Shown: positions 1-7,034 of the stretch, piece after piece
How the letters are laid out: each line of letters opens with the position of its first letter
Position numbering within the stretch: the first letter of the stretch is position 1
Assembly: GCA_900542675.1 (NCBI GenBank)
Contig: UQOT01000069.1
Coordinates: 1 to 10,702, forward strand
DNA: 10,702 nt
Direction: 5' to 3'
Source of the DNA: an uncultured Eubacteriales bacterium
GTDB taxonomy: Bacteria; Bacillota; Clostridia; Monoglobales; Monoglobaceae
Notes under the pieces: model-generated
The model's input: the letters and a program-made list of their open reading frames with translations, nothing else
What the model was told of the DNA's origin: nothing
The model's database searches: none
Program-made: the position numbers and the translations under genes

Positions 1-62
1 GCACCCCCTTCGCTTAGTTGTTTAGCCTTTCATCGGATGAGCGCCAGCTTACATGCTGCAAT

Positions 63-106
63 ATAAAACAGCCAATCGTATATGTTAACACGATTGGCTG
101 TTTTAT
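63..106 (-). terminator. Strong hairpin terminator of the proC operon
   Basis: A perfect 17-bp inverted repeat (63-79 with 90-106, 10-nt loop at 80-89) lies 13 bases past the proC stop. The GC-rich core CAGCCAATCG is flanked by AAAA on one side and TTTT on the other. Read on the minus strand it is a classic stem with a U-run, and it could equally stop plus-strand transcription entering from the left. It marks the end of the minus-strand operon. Confidence 0.9.
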
Positions 107-119
107 TGGTTGTATTGAG

Positions 120-917
120 CTACTTTTTACTCATACTATCGGCTTTTTGGACGCAGGCCTCAATTGCACTCTGCACTGATGTGCGGAAGCCGGCTTTTTC
201 AAGCTCACAAACGGCTGCTATTGTTGTGCCGCCGGGTGAGCAGACGTTATCCTTTAGCTTCATAGGATGTTCATCGGTGTTCAGTACCATTTTTGCGCTG
301 CCTTCAACCGCTTTTGCTGCAAGCTTGAGAGATACGGCTTTGGGAATACCGTATTTAACACCACTGTCAGCCATTGCGTCAATCAGCATATATATGTAAG
401 CCGGACTGCTGCTGTGCAGAGCGATTGCGGCGTTCATATATTTTTCGTCAAGACGTACCGTATCTCCGATGCCCGAGAGCAAATCCTCAATTGCATCAAT
501 TTCACTGCCGGGTACATTTTTGTTCGGCGTTATAACCGTCATTCCACAGCCGACAAGCGCGGGGGTGTTGGGCATAGTTCGTATTATTTTTTTGCCAATG
601 CCAATTCCGGCTTCAAGCATACTCAGTGTGATGCCTGCTGCAATCGAGATATAGAGCTTATTATCAATGCCCTTGAGCTCTTCAAATATAATCGGCATAA
701 TATTCGGCTTAACCGCAAGGAATACTATATCGGCTAAACTTTCAATTTCTGCAGCAGAAGCGGAGGGATTCACACCGAGTGACTTTTTAAGAAAGTCAAG
801 CTTTGTACTGTCTGTATCAAATACATAAATGTTGCCGGCACTTGTCTTTTCGGAGTTTATAAGTCCCGACATAAGAGCGGTTGCCATATTTCCTCCGCCG
901 ATAAATCCAATTTTCAT
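120..917 (-). CDS. proC: Pyrroline-5-carboxylate reductase
   Basis: Catalyses the last step of proline synthesis, NAD(P)H-dependent reduction of 1-pyrroline-5-carboxylate to proline, in the cytoplasm. The product is 265 residues, the usual length. The N-terminal Rossmann motif is IGFIGGGNMA (residues 3-12), followed by AVKP and the RTMPNTPALVG stretch typical of the family. The C-terminal signature region DNVCSPGGTTIAAV and the helix SSSPAYIYMLIDAMADSG, which builds the dimer and active site, are both present. An in-frame ATG lies at 926 and another at 965, but GGAG (927-930) sits nine bases before the ATG at 917 and abuts the one at 926, so 917 is chosen. It is the last gene of a minus-strand operon, 63 bases after purB, and a strong terminator follows. 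The usual SGS before PAY is SSS here, a mild variant. Confidence 0.95.
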   Translation of the reverse strand: MKIGFIGGGNMATALMSGLINSEKTSAGNIYVFDTDSTKLDFLKKSLGVNPSASAAEIESLADIVFLAVKPNIMPIIFEELKGIDNKLYISIAAGITLSMLEAGIGIGKKIIRTMPNTPALVGCGMTVITPNKNVPGSEIDAIEDLLSGIGDTVRLDEKYMNAAIALHSSSPAYIYMLIDAMADSGVKYGIPKAVSLKLAAKAVEGSAKMVLNTDEHPMKLKDNVCSPGGTTIAAVCELEKAGFRTSVQSAIEACVQKADSMSKK

Positions 918-943
918 ATTAATCATCTCCAGAAATAAATTTA

Positions 944-970
944 ACGGGCTACCGAAAAGCGGCAACCCGT
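944..970 (-). terminator. Intercistronic hairpin between purB and proC
   Basis: A 10-bp stem (944-953 with 961-970, including G-U pairs, 7-nt loop) fills the purB-proC gap. On the minus strand it is followed by TAAATTTATTT, a weak U-rich tail. It may partly terminate transcription or stabilise the upstream message, lowering proC expression relative to purB. The tail is too broken to call a full terminator. Confidence 0.45.
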
Positions 971-980
971 GCTTTTTAAA

Positions 981-2408
981 TTATACGGTGAGTTCAACCT
1001 CATCCGCCGTCTTGTTGTTCTTCAGTACGGGCTCAACATAGTCCGATATAAATTCCTCAACCTGGCTGACACTGCGGCCGATAAAGTTTTCGGGTTTTAA
1101 TATTTTATTAATGTCCTCATGTGTCAGATTAAAGGCGGGGTCAGATACAATCCTGTCAATTAAATCATTTTCGCCGCCCTGCTCTTTTACAACACGTCCC
1201 GCGTCCATTGAATGACGACGGATAAGCTCGTGAAGCTCTTGTCTGTCGCCGCCGTTTTTAACAGCGTCCATCATTATGTTCTCGGTCGCCATAAACGGAA
1301 GCTCCGACATAATGCGTTTATGGATTACCTTCGGATATACAACAAGACCCGAAGCGACATTCATATAGATATTTAATATTGCATCAACGGTTAAAAAGGC
1401 TTCAGCTACGCTGATGCGCTTATTTGCTGAGTCGTCAAGAGTTCTCTCAAACCACTGTGTAGAAGATGTAATTGCAGGATTAACTGCGTCAACAATTACA
1501 TATCTTGCGAGCGAGCAGATACGCTCACTGCGCATCGGATTGCGCTTGTACGCCATAGCAGAGGAGCCAATCTGTGATTTTTCAAATGGTTCCTCAATCT
1601 CTTTAAGGTGCTGCAAAAGTCTGATATCGTTTGCGAACTTGTACGCGCTTTGAGCAACATCGCTGAGTACTGAGAGCATTTGATAGTCGACTTTTCGTGA
1701 ATATGTTTGCCCCGAAACCGGGTAGAAGCGTTCATAGCCCATCTTTTCACAAATCTTCTTATCAAGCGCCTTAACTTTTTCGATATCGTTATCAAAAAGC
1801 TCCATAAAGCTCGCCTGAGTACCGGTTGTACCTTTACAGCCGAGCAGCGATTTGCGGCTGAGCTGAAAGTCGATATTTTCTAAATCCATAAGAAGCTCCC
1901 AAATCCAGAGAGATGCGCGCTTACCGACCGTAGTAAGCTGAGCCGCCTGGAAATGGGTAAATCCGAGAGTCGGAAGGTCTTTGTACTTAAGTGCAAAATC
2001 CTTGAGGAGAGATATAACCTTCACAACTTTTGTCTTTATAAGCTCAAGCGCTTCATTCATAACGATAAGGTCGGTGTTATCACCAACGTAACACGAAGTT
2101 GCGCCGAGATGAATAATACCCTTAGCCTTTGGGCACTGCTGACCATACGCGTATACGTGCGACATTACATCGTGACGCACTTCTTTTTCGCGTGCCTCGG
2201 CAACCTCGTAGTTTATGTCATCTGCGTGTGCTTTAAGCTCGTCAACTTGTTCTTTAGCGACATTGAGCCCAAGCTCCATTTCAGACTCAGCTAAAGCAAT
2301 CCACAGCTTTCGCCAAGTTTTAAACTTTTTGTCGGGCGAAAAAATGTACTTCATTTCATCGCTTGCATAACGTGAGTTAAGCGGACTTTCGTAAACATTC
2401 TTGCTCAT
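981..2408 (-). CDS. purB: Adenylosuccinate lyase
   Basis: Cleaves SAICAR to AICAR and adenylosuccinate to AMP, each releasing fumarate, so it acts twice in purine synthesis. The product is 475 residues. The fumarase/aspartase superfamily signature is GSSAMAYKRNPMRSER (residues 281-296), with the mobile-loop catalytic serine in SSAM. The general-acid histidine region is GFTHFQAAQLTTVGKR (149-164) and the first conserved block is RHDVMSH (78-84). Motif wording and length match the longer animal-type form of the enzyme rather than the roughly 430-residue Bacillus form; this subtype is found in many clostridia. An AAAGG ribosome site lies eight bases before the ATG. It follows the aminotransferase by only 21 bases, within which its ribosome site sits, so the two are co-transcribed. 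Confidence 0.97.
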   Translation of the reverse strand: MSKNVYESPLNSRYASDEMKYIFSPDKKFKTWRKLWIALAESEMELGLNVAKEQVDELKAHADDINYEVAEAREKEVRHDVMSHVYAYGQQCPKAKGIIHLGATSCYVGDNTDLIVMNEALELIKTKVVKVISLLKDFALKYKDLPTLGFTHFQAAQLTTVGKRASLWIWELLMDLENIDFQLSRKSLLGCKGTTGTQASFMELFDNDIEKVKALDKKICEKMGYERFYPVSGQTYSRKVDYQMLSVLSDVAQSAYKFANDIRLLQHLKEIEEPFEKSQIGSSAMAYKRNPMRSERICSLARYVIVDAVNPAITSSTQWFERTLDDSANKRISVAEAFLTVDAILNIYMNVASGLVVYPKVIHKRIMSELPFMATENIMMDAVKNGGDRQELHELIRRHSMDAGRVVKEQGGENDLIDRIVSDPAFNLTHEDINKILKPENFIGRSVSQVEEFISDYVEPVLKNNKTADEVELTV

Positions 2409-2429
2409 ATGCTTTTCCTTTCGCGCGTT

Positions 2430-3647
2430 TTAGTCTTTGTATTGTATTTCTGTACATTCGCCTTTTAAGTATTTTTCAATTCTGTCAAGGCCGGTTGTTA
2501 TATTCTCAAGCGATGTAGCATAAGATAGTCTGACATAGCCTTCAATTCCGAAGCCTTCACTCGGAACCATAGCGACGAGTGCTCTGTCAAGAACGTCCGT
2601 GCAGAGTTCTTCGGCAGTGTTAATCATTTTGCCGTAATGCTCTTTTTCAAGTGCGTCTTTAACATTCATAAAGATATAGAATGCGCCGTGAGGATTTAAA
2701 CAACTAAGACCGTCAATTGAGTTGATACGCTTAACCATATAATCGCGGCGTGCCTTGTATTCCTTTTTCATAACGTCAATAACGCTCTGGTCACCGTTTA
2801 ACGCTTCAACCGACGCGTACTGTGCGATTGAACACGGGTTTGACGTTGAATGGCTCTGTATACTCGATATTGCCTTGGCAATTTTTTCGTTAGCTGCAAT
2901 ATATCCAATTCTCCAGCCGGTCATACAGTATGCCTTTGCCATACCGTTTACAATAATCGTAAGTTCTTTGATTTCATCACCGAGTGTTGCGATATTCACA
3001 TGATCGCCTTCATATACGAGTTTTTCATAAATCTCATCAAAAATAACATATATATTATTCTTTACACATATTTCGGCGATTTCATTGAGCTGCTCTTTTG
3101 TGTAGACCATACCTGTCGGATTGCTCGGAGTATTGAGTACGAGCGCACGGGTTTTAGGAGTAATTGCTGCCTTGAGCTGCTCCGTAGTAAACTTAAACTC
3201 GTTTTCCTCGGTTGTGTTTATGTATATCGGTACGCCGCCTGCCAGATTGACCATCTCGGGATAGCTTACCCAGTACGGTGCGGGAATGATGACCTCATCC
3301 CCGGGGTCACAAATACACATAAACGCATTTGTAAGTGAGTGCTTACCGCCGTTGCTTACTACAATATTTGCGGTTTGGTATTCAAGACCGGTATCGCGCT
3401 TTATCTTGTTACAAATTGCCTGTTTGAGCTCAAGCGTGCCTGAGGCGGGAGTGTAACGTGTGAAATTTGAGTTAATTGCTTCTATACCGGCGTTTTTAAC
3501 GTTATCCGGTGTATTAAAATCAGGTTCACCCGCGCCGAAACCGACAACAGGTATGCCGTCGCTTTTCATTTTTTTATATTTAGAATCAATAGCAAGCGTA
3601 GGTGACGGACTGACATTTTTGGCTTTTTCTGAAATAAATAGTGACAT
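2430..3647 (-). CDS. aspB: Pyridoxal-phosphate aminotransferase, aspartate type
   Basis: Class I (fold type I) aminotransferase, most like the bacterial aspartate aminotransferase AspB group, exchanging amino groups between aspartate/glutamate and 2-oxo acids. The product is 405 residues. Visible motifs are FGAGEPDF (37-44), the cofactor-binding SNPTG (175-179, Asn176), FDEIYEKL (203-210, Asp204 and Tyr207), the Schiff-base lysine in NGMAKAYCMTGWRIGY (Lys238), and the substrate-carboxylate arginine in GYVRLSYA (Arg373). A GGAGG site lies shortly before the ATG. It is first in the operon with purB and proC; aspartate is the amino donor in the purine steps that make purB's substrates, which fits the pairing. 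Substrate range within the AspB/aromatic/alanine group cannot be fixed by eye. Confidence 0.9.
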   Translation of the reverse strand: MSLFISEKAKNVSPSPTLAIDSKYKKMKSDGIPVVGFGAGEPDFNTPDNVKNAGIEAINSNFTRYTPASGTLELKQAICNKIKRDTGLEYQTANIVVSNGGKHSLTNAFMCICDPGDEVIIPAPYWVSYPEMVNLAGGVPIYINTTEENEFKFTTEQLKAAITPKTRALVLNTPSNPTGMVYTKEQLNEIAEICVKNNIYVIFDEIYEKLVYEGDHVNIATLGDEIKELTIIVNGMAKAYCMTGWRIGYIAANEKIAKAISSIQSHSTSNPCSIAQYASVEALNGDQSVIDVMKKEYKARRDYMVKRINSIDGLSCLNPHGAFYIFMNVKDALEKEHYGKMINTAEELCTDVLDRALVAMVPSEGFGIEGYVRLSYATSLENITTGLDRIEKYLKGECTEIQYKD

Positions 3648-3679
3648 AGTTAACCTCCACTTTAATTCGTTATACTAAT

Positions 3680-3708
3680 ATTTTAATACATAGCATATTA
3701 AAATGCAA
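3680..3708 (-). promoter_or_regulatory. Promoter of the aminotransferase-purB-proC operon
   Basis: On the minus strand TTGCAT (3708-3703) and TAAAAT (3685-3680) are separated by exactly 17 bases, about 33 bases before the aspB start and its GGAGG site. This is a good sigma-A-like match placed where the operon needs one. Confidence 0.6.
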
Positions 3709-3872
3709 TGACATATTTCACAAAATTTTTACGCATTTTACAAAAAAAACGCACAATTAAAATAAGAAAAGTATTCCTCAACTTCTAAATATTATTTGTC
3801 AATATGTATTTTAAGTAATATTCTATTTATACAATTAATTTCAGCGTGTGTAAATTCTGTTGTAAAATGAAT
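3709..3872. other. AT-rich intergenic stretch without a gene
   Basis: This very AT-rich stretch separates the core operon from the accessory unit. I see no open frame with a ribosome site on either strand, no convincing hairpin and no riboswitch-like conserved block. Confidence 0.6.
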
Positions 3873-3895
3873 GCGGGCAGTTGAGTGCTGCCCGC
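3873..3895 (-). terminator. Hairpin terminator of the accessory unit
   Basis: GCGGGCAG (3873-3880) pairs perfectly with CTGCCCGC (3888-3895) around a 7-nt loop. On the minus strand it is followed by ATTCATTTTA, a moderate U-rich tail. It lies six bases after the stop of the small Cys/Gly-rich reading frame and closes the minus-strand unit that starts near 6846. Confidence 0.7.
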
Positions 3896-3901
3896 GTATA
3901 A

Positions 3902-3990
3902 TTATTTTCCAAAGCCTCCGCAATAACATTTCTTAGGCTTTCTGTTCTGAACCTGATCAAGAGCTTCGCCGATTTTACTGTTTCAAACAT
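3902..3990 (-). pseudogene. Tiny frameshifted Cys/Gly-rich ORF (29 codons if corrected)
   Basis: TTGGAG lies five bases before an ATG at 3990, 27 bases after the preceding stop. The zero frame starts MFETVK and then reads through the following terminator, which looks wrong. A one-base change in the AAAA run (3973-3976) moves it into a frame that reads IGEALDQVQNRKPKKCYCGGFGK, split here as IGEALDQVQNR then KPKKCYCGGFGK, and stops just before the terminator hairpin. That frame has no start codon of its own after an upstream TGA. I read it as a small gene, or the tail of one, broken by one missing A, or as a -1 frameshift product. The CYCGGFGK ending is reminiscent of small metal-binding or modified-peptide tails, but no family is recognised. 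Confidence 0.4.
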
Positions 3991-4017
3991 ACTGCTCCAA
4001 TTCTGAAAAAAATTAAT

Positions 4018-4641
4018 TTATTCATTATTTTCATTCAGCATGTCGGGAGTACACATTAAATAGTCCTTAATTTTTAAAACATTTCTATTGGGCATATTTT
4101 TCATCTTCATATAAAATCCGTTACCGTTACCGGGTGTAACCGCATGATTTATATGATTAAGACGGATAGAGTTATGACGCTGGGATATGGGTACGATATA
4201 CAGCTCTGAGCCGCGCTCCATAATCTTAGGCACCTTGTCTTTTATCACATGACCACCTACTACATCGCCATTATAGTCACTTTGTACAGCTCTGTCATCT
4301 AAACAATCGTAAATGGTCTCCTCCTCATGCTCAGTCCATGCGACTCCATGTGCAGCGGCCAAGGTGTGCCATACCGGATGTTTTTTATCCCCGGTGCTTT
4401 TGAGAACATTGGCAAATTCCTGTCCTACAGCCCACTCTTCTGTTCCTTTGTAGGCTGACGATATAGGCGCTATTATACAGTTCTCACCGTAATCTGTTTC
4501 AGGACTATATATACACTTAAACCTGTAAATATTCTCATCATCAGTCTTTTCGTAAACAAGACGGCAGTTATCAATCATCTCCTGCGTCAATTTCATCTTA
4601 GCGCCTTCCTCAGTGGGCGGCAAATTCACATGTCTGTTCAT
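4018..4641 (-). CDS. HNH-like hypothetical protein
   Basis: A 207-residue soluble protein not recognised as a named family. Its centre reads VVGGHVI (127-133), then LYIVPISQRHN (147-157). This spacing of a G-G-H-V block and an I-V-P-x-x-x-x-H-N block resembles the treble-clef core of HNH-type nucleases, where the first His and the final His/Asn face the metal. The zinc Cys pairs of canonical HNH enzymes are not obvious (only Cys113 and a few scattered Cys), so activity is uncertain. Two starts are possible: ATG 4641 with GAGG overlapping the previous stop, and ATG 4596 (MKLTQEM) with GGAAGG seven bases before it. I keep 4641. It starts 11 bases after the 464-residue gene, suggesting translational coupling and a joint function. 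Confidence 0.65.
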   Translation of the reverse strand: MNRHVNLPPTEEGAKMKLTQEMIDNCRLVYEKTDDENIYRFKCIYSPETDYGENCIIAPISSAYKGTEEWAVGQEFANVLKSTGDKKHPVWHTLAAAHGVAWTEHEEETIYDCLDDRAVQSDYNGDVVGGHVIKDKVPKIMERGSELYIVPISQRHNSIRLNHINHAVTPGNGNGFYMKMKNMPNRNVLKIKDYLMCTPDMLNENNE

Positions 4642-4652
4642 TTCCCGTCACC

Positions 4653-6047
4653 TCAATTCATTCCCGGATATTCCGGCACACCACCCATAATAAAGGCTGT
4701 AAGTGATTTCACATCGGGAGTGCCGCTTACGTCCGGCTCACCGAATGTCAGCGTAACAGATTTCTCGTCATAGTCATAGCTTATGCTTGTGGTTTTATAT
4801 GAATTGCTGTGACCGCCAAGGCTGATAAAGCCGAAAAGTTTAACCGAAACATCGTTTTCTGTTGTGAAGACACTGTGAGCATAGTCTATGTCGATATTTG
4901 ACAGCTTAATAGTAATTGACGGCTCTTTGCTTAAAAGCATTGTTTTAAGATGTGCCAATTCACCGCCGAACAGCTCACTCACCTCGTAACGCTTGTCAAT
5001 GAGCTTATAGCCGTCAACGCTGTCATCACCCGTGTTTTTCCTTATATCCTCAAGGATATTTGTTTCGCTGTACCAGCCTGTCGCACCGTTTATTGACGCG
5101 GGAGCAGGCTGAACCGGGACTACCGTAAGACCCGAATAAGTAATAGACGCGTCGACAGTCATATCAGAGGTTTTCAGCTTATCCATGTCAAACGTGCTTT
5201 TATGGTCGACCTCGATATCTATAAGTCCAAGGACAGGAATGTTGAACTTGGTATGATTTTCAAGATGCAGCGTCATGTAGTCACTGTCGTAGCTTTCTCC
5301 GCTGATATTTATTGTTATGGCATTGCTTTCTGTCTGAAGCGATCCTATAAGCGAATTTGAATCGGGGATTTTATCATATCCTACATAGTATGATGCAGGA
5401 TCGGTATCAACCGGCACACCTCCGTTTGTTTTGCCCGGATTTGTCATGTTATCAATAATTGAAGATAACACGGCATTTTTGTTTCCCTGATTCATAACAA
5501 GCTGAGAGGCTTCTCCGCCCATGTTGTTAAGCGTCTGAAGCGCCACCTTGAACTGAAGATAGCTGTCAGGAATGATACTGCAATCCTTTGTTACCTCACC
5601 GCCGAATTCCCGGGCGCAGTTCTTGTAAATCTCAGCAATCTGAGCTTGTGTTCCGTCCGAGGTAAGCTCCGGCAGGCCCGCGTTTTTGTACTCTCTTATT
5701 ACCGCGGCTGCTTGTCCCGAATAAGCGATGAGCGCATCACTTACCTTCTTCTGCGACTCCTTTGAAAGAGTGTATCTCGCTGAGCTTAACACGTTGCAGT
5801 AAAGCGTTGAAAAGGCGCCCTCATCCAAATCAAGATTTTTTCCGCTTGAGTCCTGCGTTAACTGCGAATCCAGACATTGGAGTGTGAAGATATTATAACG
5901 CGAACCGTCATTGGTCATGTAGTTAAAACCACCCGAATGCTGAAAAGCACGGAACCCGCTTCCTACCTTTGAACCAAAGGTTTTTGACACCTGTTCTTCC
6001 ATGTAGCTGTTGTAGCTGTTCTGAAAGTCGTTTACATTGCTTTCCAT
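4653..6047 (-). CDS. Unrecognised 464-residue two-part protein
   Basis: Clearly coding (long open frame, AAAGGAGG nine bases before the ATG) but I do not recognise the family. No signal peptide or membrane segment is visible, so it is probably cytoplasmic or released by a non-Sec route. Residues 1-205 look mainly helical, with a GQAAAVIREYKNAG segment near 111-124. Residues about 243-450 alternate hydrophobic and polar residues in short runs, e.g. ITINISGESY and VTLTFGEP, as in a beta-sandwich. In between lies a Gly/Pro/Asp-rich linker (204-218). A conspicuous GATGWYSETNILEDIR block (321-336) and an AFIMGGVPEYPGMN tail would be good search anchors. A helical front and beta-rich back occur in some toxins and structural proteins, but that is only a shape comparison. 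It is co-directional with the HNH-like gene. Confidence 0.75.
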   Translation of the reverse strand: MESNVNDFQNSYNSYMEEQVSKTFGSKVGSGFRAFQHSGGFNYMTNDGSRYNIFTLQCLDSQLTQDSSGKNLDLDEGAFSTLYCNVLSSARYTLSKESQKKVSDALIAYSGQAAAVIREYKNAGLPELTSDGTQAQIAEIYKNCAREFGGEVTKDCSIIPDSYLQFKVALQTLNNMGGEASQLVMNQGNKNAVLSSIIDNMTNPGKTNGGVPVDTDPASYYVGYDKIPDSNSLIGSLQTESNAITINISGESYDSDYMTLHLENHTKFNIPVLGLIDIEVDHKSTFDMDKLKTSDMTVDASITYSGLTVVPVQPAPASINGATGWYSETNILEDIRKNTGDDSVDGYKLIDKRYEVSELFGGELAHLKTMLLSKEPSITIKLSNIDIDYAHSVFTTENDVSVKLFGFISLGGHSNSYKTTSISYDYDEKSVTLTFGEPDVSGTPDVKSLTAFIMGGVPEYPGMN

Positions 6048-6111
6048 AATTGAAAACCTCCTTTAAAATATTTTTTGAGCTTTCAGCTCTGACTTCATTT
6101 TAGGGCTTTTG

Positions 6112-6139
6112 CATATATAAAACCCGAAATTATGTGTAA
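6112..6139 (-). promoter_or_regulatory. Possible internal promoter before the 464-residue gene
   Basis: On the minus strand TTACAC (6139-6134) and TATATG (6117-6112) are 16 bases apart. They lie in the 96-base gap ahead of the 464-residue gene and just overlap the upstream gene's end region. Both hexamers deviate from consensus, and the genes could equally be read from the stronger promoter at 6841-6869. Confidence 0.3.
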
Positions 6140-6143
6140 CTTT

Positions 6144-6695
6144 TTAAAAATTTCTGTTTATTTGTTTCGTCATAAGCAGCGGCAGCTCCAAATCGTCCAG
6201 AACTTCGTTTATTAAATACAATGTGTTACTGCCTCCGCCCTTCTGAAGATACCACCGTACAACAGCATCATTTACAAGACTTTTTGAAAGGCAAAATCCA
6301 TATTTTTTGAGCAGTTCCTCCATCTCCGCGAGGTTCATTTCCATAATGATTGCAATCGCGAGCAAAGCCTGCTTTGTCGGCTTCATGCCCTCTATGTAAT
6401 ACTGTGCCATCCTCTCACTTACCGCGAAGCTGTATATTTCACGCCGCTTAGCACCTCCGCAGTTTTTCAGGAGCGGTGCAAGCGCGTTTTCATGCTTATG
6501 CAAAGAAAGTCCCGCCTTATTAGCAAAGCTCTCCGCCTGATGTTCAGAAAGCCCAAACAAAGCCTGCGCCGCCAGAACCGTATTAATTTTATGCTCCTTT
6601 ACCGAAGCGTGTGTACTGAACAGATTGCCTGACCAGCGTGAGATATCTGTTTTTGTACACCCAATCAGGCTGTATACGCCGCTTAACGTACGCAT
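6144..6695 (-). CDS. Putative DNA-binding regulator with a duplicated helical module
   Basis: The 183-residue product has a C-terminal part (about 70-175) resembling a clostridial helix-turn-helix-like module: IYSFAVSERMAQYYIEGMKPTKQ, split as IYSFAVSERMAQ and YYIEGMKPTKQ, then LAIAIIMEMNLAEMEELLKKYG, split as LAIAIIMEMNL and AEMEELLKKYG, and INEVLDDLELPLL at the end. The first half carries a second copy: LAAQALFGLSEHQAESFANKAGLSL (split as LAAQALFGLS and EHQAESFANKAGLSL, 41-65) aligns with LAIAIIMEMNLAEMEELLKKYGFCLS (112-137). A DNA-binding or regulatory role for the operon is inferred. The ATG at 6695 is the first possible one in frame (a TAA lies just upstream), yet it has no ribosome site. 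It overlaps the 40-codon ORF by 13 bases, so it is either translationally coupled or reached by frameshifting at the A7 run. Confidence 0.6.
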   Translation of the reverse strand: MRTLSGVYSLIGCTKTDISRWSGNLFSTHASVKEHKINTVLAAQALFGLSEHQAESFANKAGLSLHKHENALAPLLKNCGGAKRREIYSFAVSERMAQYYIEGMKPTKQALLAIAIIMEMNLAEMEELLKKYGFCLSKSLVNDAVVRWYLQKGGGSNTLYLINEVLDDLELPLLMTKQINRNF

Positions 6696-6805
6696 ACCAT
6701 TGTTTTTTTATATGCTGCCGCCTGCGAACGCAGTTCTTCCGTAAAAGATTTTTCAAGCACAATACCCCTTTTGTTTAACCATTTTACAGTTTTTTTATAA
6801 TTCAT
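6683..6805 (-). CDS. 40-residue leader ORF, possibly the N-terminus of the regulator
   Basis: The product begins MNYKKTVKWLNKRG and ends KKTMVCVR. AAGGAG lies six bases before the ATG and a near-consensus promoter sits upstream, so it is the first translated frame of the unit. The stop overlaps the downstream regulator's ATG by 13 bases. Just before the overlap is a run of seven A (minus strand, positions 6709-6703). A -1 slip there would join YKK to NNGMRTLSG and give one 220-residue protein. The joined sequence FTEELRSQAAAYKKNNG...VYS lines up loosely with ENALAPLLKNCGGAKRREIYS before the second repeat, which favours an originally single gene. It could also be an independent small protein coupled to the regulator. 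Confidence 0.55.
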   Translation of the reverse strand: MNYKKTVKWLNKRGIVLEKSFTEELRSQAAAYKKTMVCVR

Positions 6806-6840
6806 ATAAAATTCTCCTTATTCATTCAATATTTTCTGTT

Positions 6841-6869
6841 ATTATACAGTTATTTTCATTTATTTTCAA
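6841..6869 (-). promoter_or_regulatory. Near-consensus promoter of the accessory unit
   Basis: On the minus strand TTGAAA (6869-6864) is followed after exactly 17 bases by a perfect TATAAT (6846-6841), 35 bases before the leader ORF start. It is one of the strongest promoter matches in the window. It probably drives the whole minus-strand unit down to the terminator at 3873-3895. Confidence 0.8.
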
Positions 6870-6930
6870 TTTCTGGGAATAATATTTGTAAAATATTTAT
6901 GTAACTTTTTGTCATATTGCATAAAAACAG

Positions 6931-7020
6931 GGCTGTATCCGGACAATTGCTGCCTGCATAAAATAACAATGAATAACATTTGCGGCAGTATTCAGACAAG
7001 TTATATTTGCATAAAATAAC
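6931..7020 (+). repeat. Two 37-bp imperfect direct repeats before the recombinase genes
   Basis: Positions 6931-6967 and 6984-7020 align without gaps at 28 of 37 bases, a 53-bp period. Both end in an identical TGCATAAAATAAC and share GACAA eight bases earlier. A third, shorter TTGCATAAAA lies at 6918-6927. The second copy ends directly at the ribosome site of the small ORF. An inverted pair CTGCC/GGCAG (6950-6954 and 6984-6988) lies within. Likely roles are operator sites for control of the recombinase, binding sites of the recombinase itself (an att arm), or tandem promoters; the sequence does not decide. Confidence 0.7.
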
Positions 7021-7034
7021 GTGGAGGTGTAATT

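Noticed and set aside
1..62. Possible gene end or RNA gene at the left edge
   Set aside because: All frames are short, with stops and no recognised tail, and the segment is too short to assign.
82..737. Plus-strand open frames opposite proC
   Set aside because: They are antisense shadows: proC has full family motifs, while these lack ribosome sites and family features.
1496..2294. Additional open frames over purB on both strands
   Set aside because: They lie within a complete, motif-rich adenylosuccinate lyase and have no ribosome sites.
2755..3338. Plus-strand open frames opposite the aminotransferase
   Set aside because: Shadows of a well-supported gene on the other strand.
6077..6089. 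Inverted repeat GAGCT/AGCTC ahead of the 464-residue gene
   Set aside because: Only 5 bp with a 3-nt loop, and on the minus strand it is followed by A rather than U, so it is not a terminator.
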